A stretch of DNA of 64,000 bases from Aureimonas sp. AU20 (GTDB lineage Bacteria; Pseudomonadota; Alphaproteobacteria; Rhizobiales; Rhizobiaceae), in NCBI RefSeq assembly GCF_001442755.1, contig NZ_CP006367.1, forward strand, positions 3,038,001-3,102,000. The letters run 5' to 3'. Of the stretch, positions 36,229 through 44,738 are shown in pieces. Positions within the stretch are counted from its first letter, which is position 1. Each line of letters begins with the position of its first letter. A program made the position numbers and the translations under genes. The notes beneath the pieces were generated by a model. The model was not told the origin of the DNA. It did no database searches and saw nothing but the letters and a program-made list of their open reading frames with translations.

Positions 36229-37146
36229 TCAAAACCGTTCCGCGAGGTCGGCGAGCGCTTGCGCGGGGTCGGAGAAACGCAGCCAGGACGCGTCGAACTG
36301 GTTTCGGAACCAGGTTTCCTGTCGCTTGGCATATTGGCGGGTGCGGGTCACCGCGAGGTCGCGCGCCTCGCCCAAGGTCAGTTCGCCCGCGCGCATCCGG
36401 TGGAGTTCCGCAATCCCGATCGCGCTGGCGGCCAGTCCCGTCGCGGCCTTGGGACGAGCCGAAAAGGCAGCCGCCTCGGCTTGCGCTCCCTCCAGCAGCA
36501 TGGCGTCGAAGCGTTGGGCGATGCGTTGGCGCAAAAGGGAGCGGTCCGGGGCCAGCACGATCTTCAGCGCGCCGTCCGCTTCGACCAACCCGGCGCCCGC
36601 GCCCTTCTGCAGCGTGCCGAGCGCCGCGCCCGTCGTCTCGAAAAGTTCCAGCGCGCGCAGAATGCGCTGCGGATCGCTCGGCCGGATGCGCTGGCCGGCC
36701 TCCGGGTCCCGCCCGGCCAGCACCGCGTGGAGCGCGGCCGGCCCCTCCTCCACCAAGCGCGCGCGCCAGCGCTCGCGGATCTCGGCCGGGATCTCCGGCA
36801 GCGCGTCGAAGCCGCCGAGCAGCGCCTTGAAGTAAAGGCCCGTGCCGCCGCAGAAGACGGGCACGAGGCCCCGCGCGCCGAGATCGGGCAGCAGCGCCCC
36901 CACCTCGCGCATCCAGATGCCGGCGGAATAGGGCTCCTCGGGCGAGACATGGCCGTAAAGGCGATGCTCGACGCCGCCCATTTCCGCCTCGGTCGGCCGG
37001 GCGCTGAGAATGCGAAGGCCTTCGTAGACCTGCATGGAATCGGCGTTGACGACCGCGCCACCGAAGCGCCGGGCGAGCGCCACGGCCAGGGCCGACTTGC
37101 CGCTCGCGGTCGGCCCGGCTATCAGGATCGCCTTCGGCTTTTCCAT
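36229..37146 (-). CDS. miaA: tRNA dimethylallyltransferase MiaA
   Basis: A 305-residue enzyme that attaches a dimethylallyl group to A37 of tRNAs reading UNN codons. The P-loop is LIAGPTASGKSALAVALARR. The catalytic region NADSMQVYEGLRILSARPT and GGTGLYFKALLGG are conserved. The start ATG at 37146 is 18 bases from the divergent serB start, so both promoters must overlap the opposite coding regions. Confidence 0.95.
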   Translation of the reverse strand: MEKPKAILIAGPTASGKSALAVALARRFGGAVVNADSMQVYEGLRILSARPTEAEMGGVEHRLYGHVSPEEPYSAGIWMREVGALLPDLGARGLVPVFCGGTGLYFKALLGGFDALPEIPAEIRERWRARLVEEGPAALHAVLAGRDPEAGQRIRPSDPQRILRALELFETTGAALGTLQKGAGAGLVEADGALKIVLAPDRSLLRQRIAQRFDAMLLEGAQAEAAAFSARPKAATGLAASAIGIAELHRMRAGELTLGEARDLAVTRTRQYAKRQETWFRNQFDASWLRFSDPAQALADLAERF

Positions 37147-37164
37147 CGTCAGGCCCCGTCCCCC

Positions 37165-38046
37165 ATGTATGTCGTCACCCTTCTGTCGTCGCGGCAGGAC
37201 CCCCGCGTTTCGCGCACTCTCGTGAACACCGCCGCCGACCTGATCGGCGAGGTGGACATCCAGTGGCTGGAGACCGAGATCGCCTGCGATCTCGTCACGC
37301 AGGAAAAGCCCGACGCGACGTTGATCGACCGCCTGAAGCGCCTGGCGCTGGATGAGGCGGTGGACTGCGTGGTGCAGGAGGTGGCCGGACGGCGCAAGCG
37401 GATTCTGCTGGCCGACATGGACTCCACAATGATCGAGCAGGAATGCATCGACGAGTTGGCCGCCGCGATCGGGATCAAGGATCAGGTGGCCGCCATCACC
37501 GCGCGCGCCATGAACGGCGAGATCGCCTTCGAGCCCGCGCTGCGCGAGCGCGTCGCGCTGCTCAAGGGCCTGCCGACATCCACCATCTCCGACGTGATCG
37601 AGCGCCACATCACGCTGGCCAAGGGCGGGCGCGAACTCGTCGCCACCATGAGTGCCAACGGCGCCCACACCGCGCTGGTCTCGGGCGGCTTCACCGCCTT
37701 CACCTCCGTCATCGCCGGCCGGCTGGGCTTTTCCGAAAACCGCGCCAACATCCTGAAAATGGCGGGCGAGACGCTGGACGGCACCGTGGCCGAGCCCATT
37801 CTCGGCGCCGAGGCCAAGCTCCAGGCGCTGCGCGAGATCGCTGGCTCGCTCGGCCTTTCGCCAGCGGACGCGATCGCGGTCGGCGACGGCGCCAACGACC
37901 TGCCGATGATCCTGGCAGCGGGCACGGGCGTCGCCATCCACGCCAAACCCTCGGTCGCGGCCAAGGCGCCGGTGCGGATCGACCACGGCGACCTGACCGC
38001 GCTTCTCTTCCTCCAGGGCTACCGGGCGAGCGAATTCAAACGCTGA
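37165..38046 (+). CDS. serB: Phosphoserine phosphatase SerB
   Basis: A 293-residue HAD phosphatase, the last enzyme of serine synthesis. Residues 1-75 form an ACT-like N-terminal domain. The catalytic domain has LADMDSTMIEQECIDELA (nucleophile aspartate), the SGGFTAF motif with the serine, and the acidic motif VGDGANDLPMI. The start ATG at 37165 is close to the divergent miaA. The stop overlaps the acetyltransferase start by one base (TGATG). Confidence 0.95.
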   Translation: MYVVTLLSSRQDPRVSRTLVNTAADLIGEVDIQWLETEIACDLVTQEKPDATLIDRLKRLALDEAVDCVVQEVAGRRKRILLADMDSTMIEQECIDELAAAIGIKDQVAAITARAMNGEIAFEPALRERVALLKGLPTSTISDVIERHITLAKGGRELVATMSANGAHTALVSGGFTAFTSVIAGRLGFSENRANILKMAGETLDGTVAEPILGAEAKLQALREIAGSLGLSPADAIAVGDGANDLPMILAAGTGVAIHAKPSVAAKAPVRIDHGDLTALLFLQGYRASEFKR

Positions 38047-38600
38047 TGGAGGGCCTTCGCACCGAGCGGCTGGTGCTGCGGCGCTGGGTCGAGAGCGACC
38101 GCGCGCTGTTCCATCGTCTGAACCACGACGCCGAGATCATGCGCTTCTTTCCCATGCGCATGACCCGGGCCGAGGCGGACGCCACGATGGACCGCTGGAA
38201 CGCCGATCTCGACACCGACGGGATGGGTTTTCTGGCCGCCATGCGCCTGTCCGACCGCCGCGTCATCGGAGTGATCGGGCTCTCGCCCGTTGTCGAGCCC
38301 GTCTATGACTTCGCGCCGAGCGTGCAGATCGGCTGGCGGCTCCTGCCGGAGGCGCAGGGGCAAGGGCTCGCCACCGAAGGCGCACGCGCCTGCCTCGACC
38401 ATGGCTTCGGCCGCCTGGCGCTACCCGAGATCGTCTCGCAATGCGTGGTGGAGAATCGGGCGTCGGAAGCAGTGATGCTGCGCCTCGGCCTGCGCTTTCG
38501 AAAGACCTTCGACCATCCGCGCGTGCCGCGCAGCCACCCGCATCTCCTGCGCCACAGCCTTTATGGGCTGCGACGGGAGGATTGGCTGGCGAGGGGCTGA
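38046..38600 (+). CDS. GNAT family N-acetyltransferase (RimJ/RimL-like)
   Basis: A 184-residue acetyltransferase of the RimJ/RimL type. It begins with LRTERLVLRRWVESDRALFHRLN. The acetyl-CoA motif A is IGWRLLPEAQGQGLATEGARACLDHGF (Q/RxxGxG/A), followed by VVENRASEAVMLRLGL. Translationally coupled to serB. The substrate could be a protein N terminus or a small molecule. Confidence 0.88.
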   Translation: MEGLRTERLVLRRWVESDRALFHRLNHDAEIMRFFPMRMTRAEADATMDRWNADLDTDGMGFLAAMRLSDRRVIGVIGLSPVVEPVYDFAPSVQIGWRLLPEAQGQGLATEGARACLDHGFGRLALPEIVSQCVVENRASEAVMLRLGLRFRKTFDHPRVPRSHPHLLRHSLYGLRREDWLARG

Positions 38601-38603
38601 CAG

Positions 38604-40265
38604 TCAGTCGATCGGCACCACGACGAGGCGAAGGTCGCCCGCCCGGTCGGCCACCAGAAGCAGCGCGTTCTTGCGCCCGTCCGCCTTGGCCTTGGCGAGC
38701 TTGGTCCTCGCCTCCTCGGCGTTGGCGACCTTTTCCTGGCTCACTTCGCGGATCGTCATGCCGGGCTCCAGGCCCTTGTCGGCCGAGGCGGAGTTCGGCA
38801 CCACCTCCGACACGACGGCGCCTTGCGCCTCCGCCGGCAGATCGAAGCGCTTACGCGTTTCGTCGCTGAGGTCGGCGAAGGTGAGGCCAAGCAGCGGGCC
38901 GGCGCTCGCCGTCTCGGTCTGCTCCTCGGGCGCGTCGTCCTCGTCCTGATCGGTTTGGTTCTCGGCCGCTTCGCTGTCTTCCAGCCGGCCGAGCGTCACG
39001 TCGACATTGACCGGGACGGCCGGTGCATCGAGGGTCTGCTTGCGCAGGATCTCAAGCTTCACGACCTTGCCGACCGGCGTTTCGGCCACCATGCGCGGCA
39101 GATCGCGCGAGGTGGCGACGGCCTTGCCGTCGAAGCGGCGGATGACGTCGCCGATCTCGATCTTGCCGATGTCGGACGGGCCCTGCGGCACGACGCCCAT
39201 GACCAGCGCGCCGGCCGCGCTCGGCAGGCCGAGGCTTTCGGCGATCTCGTCCGTCACCTCCTGAAGCCGCAGGCCGAGCCAGCCGCGCCGCGTTTCGCCG
39301 AACTCGCGAAGCTGCGCCACGACGTTCTGCGCCAGCAGCGAGGGAATGGCGAAGCCGATGCCGATCGAGCCGCCGGTCGGCGAGATGATCGCCGTGTTGA
39401 TGCCGACGACGCGTCCATACATGTCGAAGAGCGGACCGCCGGAATTGCCGCGATTGATCGCTGCGTCCGTCTGGATGAAATTGTCGTAGGGGCCGGCATT
39501 GATGTTGCGCCCGCGCGCCGAAACGATGCCGACCGTGACCGAGCCGCCGAGGCCGAACGGATTGCCGATCGCCATGACCCAGTCGCCGATGCGCACCTGC
39601 TCGCTGTCGCCGAAGGGCACGGCGGGAAGCGGCGTCTCGGACTCGACCTTCAGCACCGCGATGTCGGTCTTGGTGTCGATGCCCACGATCTTGGCGTCGA
39701 GCTGCTTGCCGTCGGCGAAGTTGACGGTGATCTCGTCCGCGTCGGCGATGACGTGGTTGTTGGTGATGATGATGCCGGACGGGTCGATCACGAAGCCCGA
39801 GCCGAGCGACTGCACCTTGCGCGAGCCGTCGCCGCGCTCACCTTGCAGGAGATCGTCGAAGAATTTCTGGAGCGGCGAGCCGTCCGGCGCGGTGAGCGGC
39901 GGCACGGGCGCGGAGGGCGCCGGCTTGGGATCGGTTTCCGAGTCGCCGTCCTCGGACTCGCCCGCCTCCACGGTCTGCGAGGTCGAGATGTTGACCACCG
40001 CGCCGAGCAGGCGCTCGGCGAGATCGGCCACCGACGCCGGTCCCTGCATGCGCGGCTGCGCCGAACCGGGAGCCGCCGGGACGCCCGAGGCGTTCGGGTT
40101 CACCGTGTCGGCAGCCGGCGGCTGGGGCGCAATGGGCTGGCCCTCGGAGGGCGGCGCGATCACCCCCTGCGCAAAGGCCGGCAGCGGCAGCAGAGCCACC
40201 GTCGAAAGAAGCACGGCCAAGGCGCGGATGCGCCCACGGGCGCGTCGGGGAAGTGTCTCGTTCAT
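38604..40265 (-). CDS. Periplasmic Do/HtrA-family serine protease
   Basis: A 553-residue DegP-like protease-chaperone. The signal peptide (ALAVLLSTVALLPLPAFA) ends near residue 32. A proline-rich linker leads to the trypsin-like domain with the triad His (ITNNHVIADADEI), Asp (TKTDIAVLKVE) and Ser (RGNSGGPLFDMYG). Two PDZ domains follow (about residues 305-395 and 460-550), separated by an acidic linker rich in Asp, Glu and Gln. It protects against misfolded envelope proteins. It lies downstream of hflC and its stop is three bases from the convergent acetyltransferase gene. Confidence 0.93.
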   Translation of the reverse strand: MNETLPRRARGRIRALAVLLSTVALLPLPAFAQGVIAPPSEGQPIAPQPPAADTVNPNASGVPAAPGSAQPRMQGPASVADLAERLLGAVVNISTSQTVEAGESEDGDSETDPKPAPSAPVPPLTAPDGSPLQKFFDDLLQGERGDGSRKVQSLGSGFVIDPSGIIITNNHVIADADEITVNFADGKQLDAKIVGIDTKTDIAVLKVESETPLPAVPFGDSEQVRIGDWVMAIGNPFGLGGSVTVGIVSARGRNINAGPYDNFIQTDAAINRGNSGGPLFDMYGRVVGINTAIISPTGGSIGIGFAIPSLLAQNVVAQLREFGETRRGWLGLRLQEVTDEIAESLGLPSAAGALVMGVVPQGPSDIGKIEIGDVIRRFDGKAVATSRDLPRMVAETPVGKVVKLEILRKQTLDAPAVPVNVDVTLGRLEDSEAAENQTDQDEDDAPEEQTETASAGPLLGLTFADLSDETRKRFDLPAEAQGAVVSEVVPNSASADKGLEPGMTIREVSQEKVANAEEARTKLAKAKADGRKNALLLVADRAGDLRLVVVPID

Positions 40266-40467
40266 CAAGCGATCCGTGCCGTTGCAGCCAGAGGGGTCCG
40301 CGCCATCGGGGCCAGGCCCGAGCGGGCCGAAGCGGGATTCGACCTTATGTCGAGGCAAGCGGATAAAAGCGACCGAATCAAGAAGCGCCGCGCGCCATCC
40401 CCCGCTCTCTGGGGCTGGAGGCCTGGCAGGGAGCCCGCGCTGGGTCGGCATGCAAGCTCTTGAAGGC

Positions 40468-40502
40468 GAACCGCCCGCGCTCATGCAGCGCGCGGGCGGT
40501 TC
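40468..40502 (-). terminator. Hairpin downstream of hflC
   Basis: A perfect 13-base-pair GC-rich stem (40468-40480 with 40490-40502) with a nine-base loop begins eight bases after the hflC stop. The following T tract is weak, so it may be a partial terminator or an mRNA-stabilising structure before the htrA gene. Confidence 0.6.
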
Positions 40503-40510
40503 GAGATCGG

Positions 40511-41545
40511 TCAGTTGGCGGGCGCGGTGGCCGGTGCCTGAGGCGGTGCCGGGGGCGCCGGCACGGCGGCCGGTGCCGGGTTCGGCGCGGCCGATCCAGC
40601 CGGTGCCGGAGCCGCACTCGGAGGCGTCGGCGCGGACGTCGCCATCGGCGTCGAGGGGAGATTGCCCCGCGCGGTGCCGGACTCGAAGTAACGGAAGAAC
40701 TCCGTGTCCGGCGACAGCAGCATCGTGGTGCCGCCCTTCGACATCGCCTCGCGATAGGCCTGGAGCGAGCGGTAGAACTCGAAGAACTCCGGGTTGGCGC
40801 CATAGGCGGCGGCGAAGATGGCGTTGCGCTCGGCCTCGCCCTCGCCCTGCAGGATGGTCGCGTCGCGCCGTGCCGCGGCGACGGTCTGCGTCACCTCGCG
40901 GTCGGCGCCGGCCCGGATCTCGCGAGCCGATACACGGCCCCGGGCGCGAACCCGCTCGGCCTCGGCCAGACGCTCGGCCCGCATGCGGGCATAGGTCTGC
41001 TGGGAGACCTCTTGCGTCAGGTCGGTGCGGCGGATGCGCACGTCCTGCAGATCGATGCCGAGCGAAGCGGCGTCGGGGCGGATCTGATCGCGCACCTCCA
41101 CCATCATCTGCCCGCGCTGCTCGGACAGGGCCGACTGGAAGTCGCGCAAGCCGTAGACGCGGCGGATCGCCGCGTCGAAGCGCGTGCGAAGCCGCTGCTC
41201 GGCCTGCGACACCGAGCCCGACAGAGTCTGGCGGAAGCGGGCCGCATCCGAGATGCGATAGACCAGAAAGGCATCCACCTCGTAGAAGGCGCCGCCGGAC
41301 ACCTGAACGCGGATATTGTCGAGGTCGAGCCGCAGGAGCCGGTCCGGCAGCATGGAGACATTGTCCGCCCCGGCGAAGGAGAAGGGCATCTTGAAGTAGA
41401 GGCCGGGCTCGTTCGCAACGCGCTGGATCTCGCCGAAGCGCGTCACCACCGCCTGCTCGCTTTCGCGAACGATGAAGACCGAGTTCCAGAGCACGAATAG
41501 GACGAGGGCGAGACCGACGAGAACGCCGTAGAAGCGGTTGCTCAT
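40511..41545 (-). CDS. hflC: Protease modulator HflC
   Basis: A 344-residue SPFH/band-7 protein anchored by an N-terminal helix (GVLVGLALVLFVLWNSVFIV). With HflK it forms a large complex that cages the FtsH protease in the inner membrane. The band-7 domain (VRESEQAVVTRFGEIQRVANEPGLYFKMPF...) covers residues 22-235. The 60-residue tail is rich in alanine and proline and is longer than in E. coli HflC. The start overlaps the hflK stop by one base. Confidence 0.94.
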   Translation of the reverse strand: MSNRFYGVLVGLALVLFVLWNSVFIVRESEQAVVTRFGEIQRVANEPGLYFKMPFSFAGADNVSMLPDRLLRLDLDNIRVQVSGGAFYEVDAFLVYRISDAARFRQTLSGSVSQAEQRLRTRFDAAIRRVYGLRDFQSALSEQRGQMMVEVRDQIRPDAASLGIDLQDVRIRRTDLTQEVSQQTYARMRAERLAEAERVRARGRVSAREIRAGADREVTQTVAAARRDATILQGEGEAERNAIFAAAYGANPEFFEFYRSLQAYREAMSKGGTTMLLSPDTEFFRYFESGTARGNLPSTPMATSAPTPPSAAPAPAGSAAPNPAPAAVPAPPAPPQAPATAPAN

Positions 41546-42771
41546 CAGTTGTTCCCCTGCGCAGGCGTCGATACGGAGGCGGTGGCGCCAGTGGCCGGCG
41601 CGCGCGTGGTGGCGGCGGTCGGCGTGCCCGTGCCGAGCGTTGCGCCGGGCGCGCCGGCCGGGCGCTGCTGCTGCAGCTCGTTCAGCGGCAGGTAGGGCAC
41701 GACGCCCTGCCCGCCGGCGGACTGGCGGTCCATGATGACCTTGTTGGAATTGGCGAGCACCGCTTCCATCGTTTCCAGATACAGGCGCTCGCGCACGATC
41801 GCCGGCGCCCGCTGGTACTGGGCGAGGATCGCGGTGAAGCGCTGCGATTCACCCTGCGCTTCCTGCACCACGCGGTCCTTATAGGCGGCGGCGTCCTCGC
41901 GGATCTGCACGGCCTCGCCTCGGGCGCGGCCGGTCTGCTCGTTGAGGTAGAGGCGCGCTTCCTCGATGAACTGCGACTCGTTCTGCTCGGCGCGCTGCAC
42001 CTCCTCGAACGCGTCGGCCACCTCGGACGGGGGTGCCGCTTCCTCGATCGAGATCGCGTTCACCACCAGACCCGCCCCATAGGTGTTGAGCGTCGTTTGG
42101 GTGATGAGACGCACCTGCTCGGCGATGCCGGCACGGTCGTCGCGGAACACGTCCTCGACCGGCCGACGGCCGACGACCTCGCGCATGGCGCTTTCGGCCA
42201 CCTGCCGCAGGAGCGACTGCGGGTCCTGCACGTTGAACAGGAAGGCTTTGGGATCTTCCACCGAGTAGAGAACCGCGAACTGCACGTCGACGATGTTCTG
42301 ATCGCCCGACAGCATGAGGCCGGACGAATCGCCCGCGCGCTGGCCGCTGCCGATGGTGATCTGGTTTTCGACCACCGGAACGGTCTCGACCGTTTCGAAG
42401 GGCCACATCACGAAATGGAGGCCTGGCTGCGACAGCTCGGCGCGCGGCTTGCCGAACAGAAGCTCGACGCCGACCTCGTCAGGCTGCACGGTGTAGACCG
42501 CGTTCATCAGCCAGACCACAGCGAGGCCAGCGATCGCGAGGCCGCCAAGCGCCAAGCCGCCGCCCGACCCGCCCGAGCCGCCGGGACCAGAACCACCGCC
42601 GCCGCCCGGCAGGGCGCGGCGCAGCCGGTCCTGCCCGCGGCGCAGAATGTCCTCGAGATCAGGCGAGTTGTTGCCGCCGGGCTTCGGCCCCTGCGGCCCC
42701 TGGCCCCAAGGACCGCCGCCACCGCCGCCGCCCTTCCAGCCGCCATTCCCCGTCTGATTGCTCCAGGGCAT
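41545..42771 (-). CDS. hflK: FtsH protease activity modulator HflK
   Basis: A 408-residue SPFH protein. Residues 1-70 are the Gly/Pro-rich cytoplasmic leader (NGGWKGGGGGGGPWGQGPQG), a membrane helix follows at about 72-95, then the band-7 domain and a long helical segment rich in Glu, Ala and Gln. It partners HflC in the FtsH complex. The gene follows folA on the same strand after 183 bases. Confidence 0.94.
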   Translation of the reverse strand: MPWSNQTGNGGWKGGGGGGGPWGQGPQGPKPGGNNSPDLEDILRRGQDRLRRALPGGGGGSGPGGSGGSGGGLALGGLAIAGLAVVWLMNAVYTVQPDEVGVELLFGKPRAELSQPGLHFVMWPFETVETVPVVENQITIGSGQRAGDSSGLMLSGDQNIVDVQFAVLYSVEDPKAFLFNVQDPQSLLRQVAESAMREVVGRRPVEDVFRDDRAGIAEQVRLITQTTLNTYGAGLVVNAISIEEAAPPSEVADAFEEVQRAEQNESQFIEEARLYLNEQTGRARGEAVQIREDAAAYKDRVVQEAQGESQRFTAILAQYQRAPAIVRERLYLETMEAVLANSNKVIMDRQSAGGQGVVPYLPLNELQQQRPAGAPGATLGTGTPTAATTRAPATGATASVSTPAQGNN

Positions 42772-42954
42772 GAATGTCCTTCCAATGGATCCAGCCGGGC
42801 GCCCAAGCGGCGGCGCGGCGTGTCGAACTCGTCGAAATGCTTATAGGAACTCGAAAAACCGCTTTCAACGAGCGGCCCCCGCTTTCAGGCCAGAGGCGGA
42901 AGGCATGGTTAGCGCCGCGCTCCCGCTCCGGTAGCGCTTCGCCGCCCGCTCACG

Positions 42955-43512
42955 TCAGCCCGGCGCGGACTGCTTCACCCGGCTCCAGGTCTCGAAGCGG
43001 ATCGGCGCGCTATCCCTTGGATTTTGCGGCGGAGCCCGGCTTTCCAGGCGCGCGAAACCCTCCGTCTCGAAGGCGGGAAAGAACGTGTCGCCCTCGGGTT
43101 CGGCCTCCACCAGCGTCAGCTCGATCCGGTCCGTCAGCGGCAGAAAGATGCGGTACATCTCGCCTCCCCCCGCCATCACGATTTCGTTCGCGCCGCGCGA
43201 GGCCGCCATCATACGCGCTGCCTTCACCGCCGTTTCGGCATCCGGCACGGTGAGGACGCCCGCCGCTTCGAAGCCGGCTTGTCGCGTGAGGACGATCGTG
43301 TCGCGCCCGTCCAGCGCCTTGCCGATGCTCTCATAGGTCTTGCGGCCCATGATCATGGGCCGGCCGAGCGTCAGCTCGCGAAAATGCCGCAGGTCGGTCG
43401 GCAGCGTCCAGGGCATCTCGCCTTTCGACCCGATCACGCGGTTGCGCGCAATGGCGACGACCGCAACAAGTTGGGGAGGAGGTTCGAATTGGGTCATAAG
43501 GGGACTCGTCAT
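42955..43512 (-). CDS. folA: Dihydrofolate reductase
   Basis: A 185-residue DHFR, NADPH-dependent, which restores tetrahydrofolate. Conserved: VVAIARNRVIGSKGEMPWTLPTDLRHF with the active-site aspartate, GRPMIMGRKTYESIG, and VMAGGGEMYRIFLPL. The start at 43512 has AGGGG eight bases upstream; an internal ATG at 43497 is an alternative. It is divergent from thyX, and the usual neighbour thyA is absent. Confidence 0.94.
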   Translation of the reverse strand: MTSPLMTQFEPPPQLVAVVAIARNRVIGSKGEMPWTLPTDLRHFRELTLGRPMIMGRKTYESIGKALDGRDTIVLTRQAGFEAAGVLTVPDAETAVKAARMMAASRGANEIVMAGGGEMYRIFLPLTDRIELTLVEAEPEGDTFFPAFETEGFARLESRAPPQNPRDSAPIRFETWSRVKQSAPG

Positions 43513-43686
43513 GAATGAGCCCCTAACTAGAAGGGTCGGCAGCGGAAGAAAGCACGACTCGGCGCGTTCATCCCTCTCAGCCTCTCGGTTGGCATCGTTA
43601 AGCGGACTTAAACGCTACGGGCCTCATAACCGAACGAACAGCGATCCGCGCCGGACGCGGCCGGGTCGAAACAGGAGATGCATCCG

Positions 43687-44634
43687 TTGAGCCAGTTCAC
43701 CAGCGAGCAGATCGCGGAGATCGAGCAGCTGCGCGGGGCGCGCGCCTCCACCATCCGCCCGGTTTCGGACGGGCTGGAGGACATCCTCTATCAGCCGCTT
43801 CCCGTGCTCGATCACGGCTTCATCCGCGTCGTGGACTACATGGGCAACGACGACGCCGTGGTGCAGGCGGCCCGCGTTTCCTATGGGCGCGGCACCAAGC
43901 GCGTGTCGGAGGATCGCGGTCTCATCCACTATCTCCTGCGCCATTGGCACACGACGCCCTTCGAGATGGCCGAGATCAAGCTGCATGTGAAGCTGCCGAT
44001 CTTCGTGGCGCGTCAGTGGATTCGCCACCGCATGTCGAGCGTCAACGAGTATTCCGCGCGCTACTCCGTGCTCGACCGCGAGTTCTATATTCCCGAGCCA
44101 CAGCATCTGGCTGCCCAGTCCGCGTCCAACCGGCAGGGGCGCGGCGAGATCCTGCAAGGCGAGGAGGCAGCCGAGGTGCTCGACCTCCTGCGCCGCGACG
44201 CGGCCCGAAGCTACGACGACTACGCCCTGATGCTGAACGAGGGCGGCGCGGACGAGAGCCGCAAGGGCCTCGCCCGCGAGCTCGCCCGCATGAACCTGTC
44301 TTTGAACTTCTATACCCAATGGTACTGGAAGGCGGACCTGCACAATTTCATGAGCTTTCTGCGCCTGCGCGCCGACCCGCATGCGCAATATGAAATCCGC
44401 GCCTATGCCGACGTGTTGATCGACGTCCTCAAGCGCTGGGTTCCGCTGACGCACGAGGCCTTCCTCGAGCATCGCTTCGGCGCGGCGCAGCTGTCCGCGA
44501 CCGCGCTTACCGCGGTTCGCCGGATGATCGCGGGCGAGCCGATCGATCAGGCATCGAGCGGCCTCACCAAGCGCGAATGGGGCGAGCTTACCGCCGTGCT
44601 CGGCCTGGACGAGAGCGGCGCCTCGGCGAAATAA
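43687..44634 (+). CDS. thyX: FAD-dependent thymidylate synthase ThyX
   Basis: A 315-residue flavin-dependent thymidylate synthase, which methylates dUMP with methylene-tetrahydrofolate and NADPH. The diagnostic RHRxxSxNExSxR motif is [13 protein letters not shown]. Also present are [21 protein letters not shown] and [22 protein letters not shown]. The perfect AGGAG site touches an ATG at 43678 directly, which is too close. The TTG at 43687 lies nine bases after it, so I prefer TTG. ThyX does not oxidise tetrahydrofolate, unlike ThyA, so its placement facing folA is notable. Confidence 0.93.
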   Translation: MSQFTSEQIAEIEQLRGARASTIRPVSDGLEDILYQPLPVLDHGFIRVVDYMGNDDAVVQAARVSYGRGTKRVSEDRGLIHYLLRHWHTTPFEMAEIKLHVKLPIFVARQWIRHRMSSVNEYSARYSVLDREFYIPEPQHLAAQSASNRQGRGEILQGEEAAEVLDLLRRDAARSYDDYALMLNEGGADESRKGLARELARMNLSLNFYTQWYWKADLHNFMSFLRLRADPHAQYEIRAYADVLIDVLKRWVPLTHEAFLEHRFGAAQLSATALTAVRRMIAGEPIDQASSGLTKREWGELTAVLGLDESGASAK

Positions 44635-44738
44635 GGTCGCCCATGCAAGGCCCCGCCGGCTTCGAACCGACCGGGCCTTCTCGCAGATTTCGCCCGTCAC
44701 CCTATATTCCGTGCCAACAAGCCAGGCGGGGACGGAGC

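Noticed and set aside
38823..40463. Long plus-strand open frame (546 codons) opposite the HtrA gene
   Set aside because: It is antisense to a protein with full catalytic motifs, is Arg/His/Asp-rich like other GC-driven mirror frames, and resembles no family.
40266..40467. Search for the small DUF2065 gene often found between hflC and the htrA-type protease
   Set aside because: No frame with the expected hydrophobic 60-residue protein is present; I could not decide whether this is loss or normal for the lineage.
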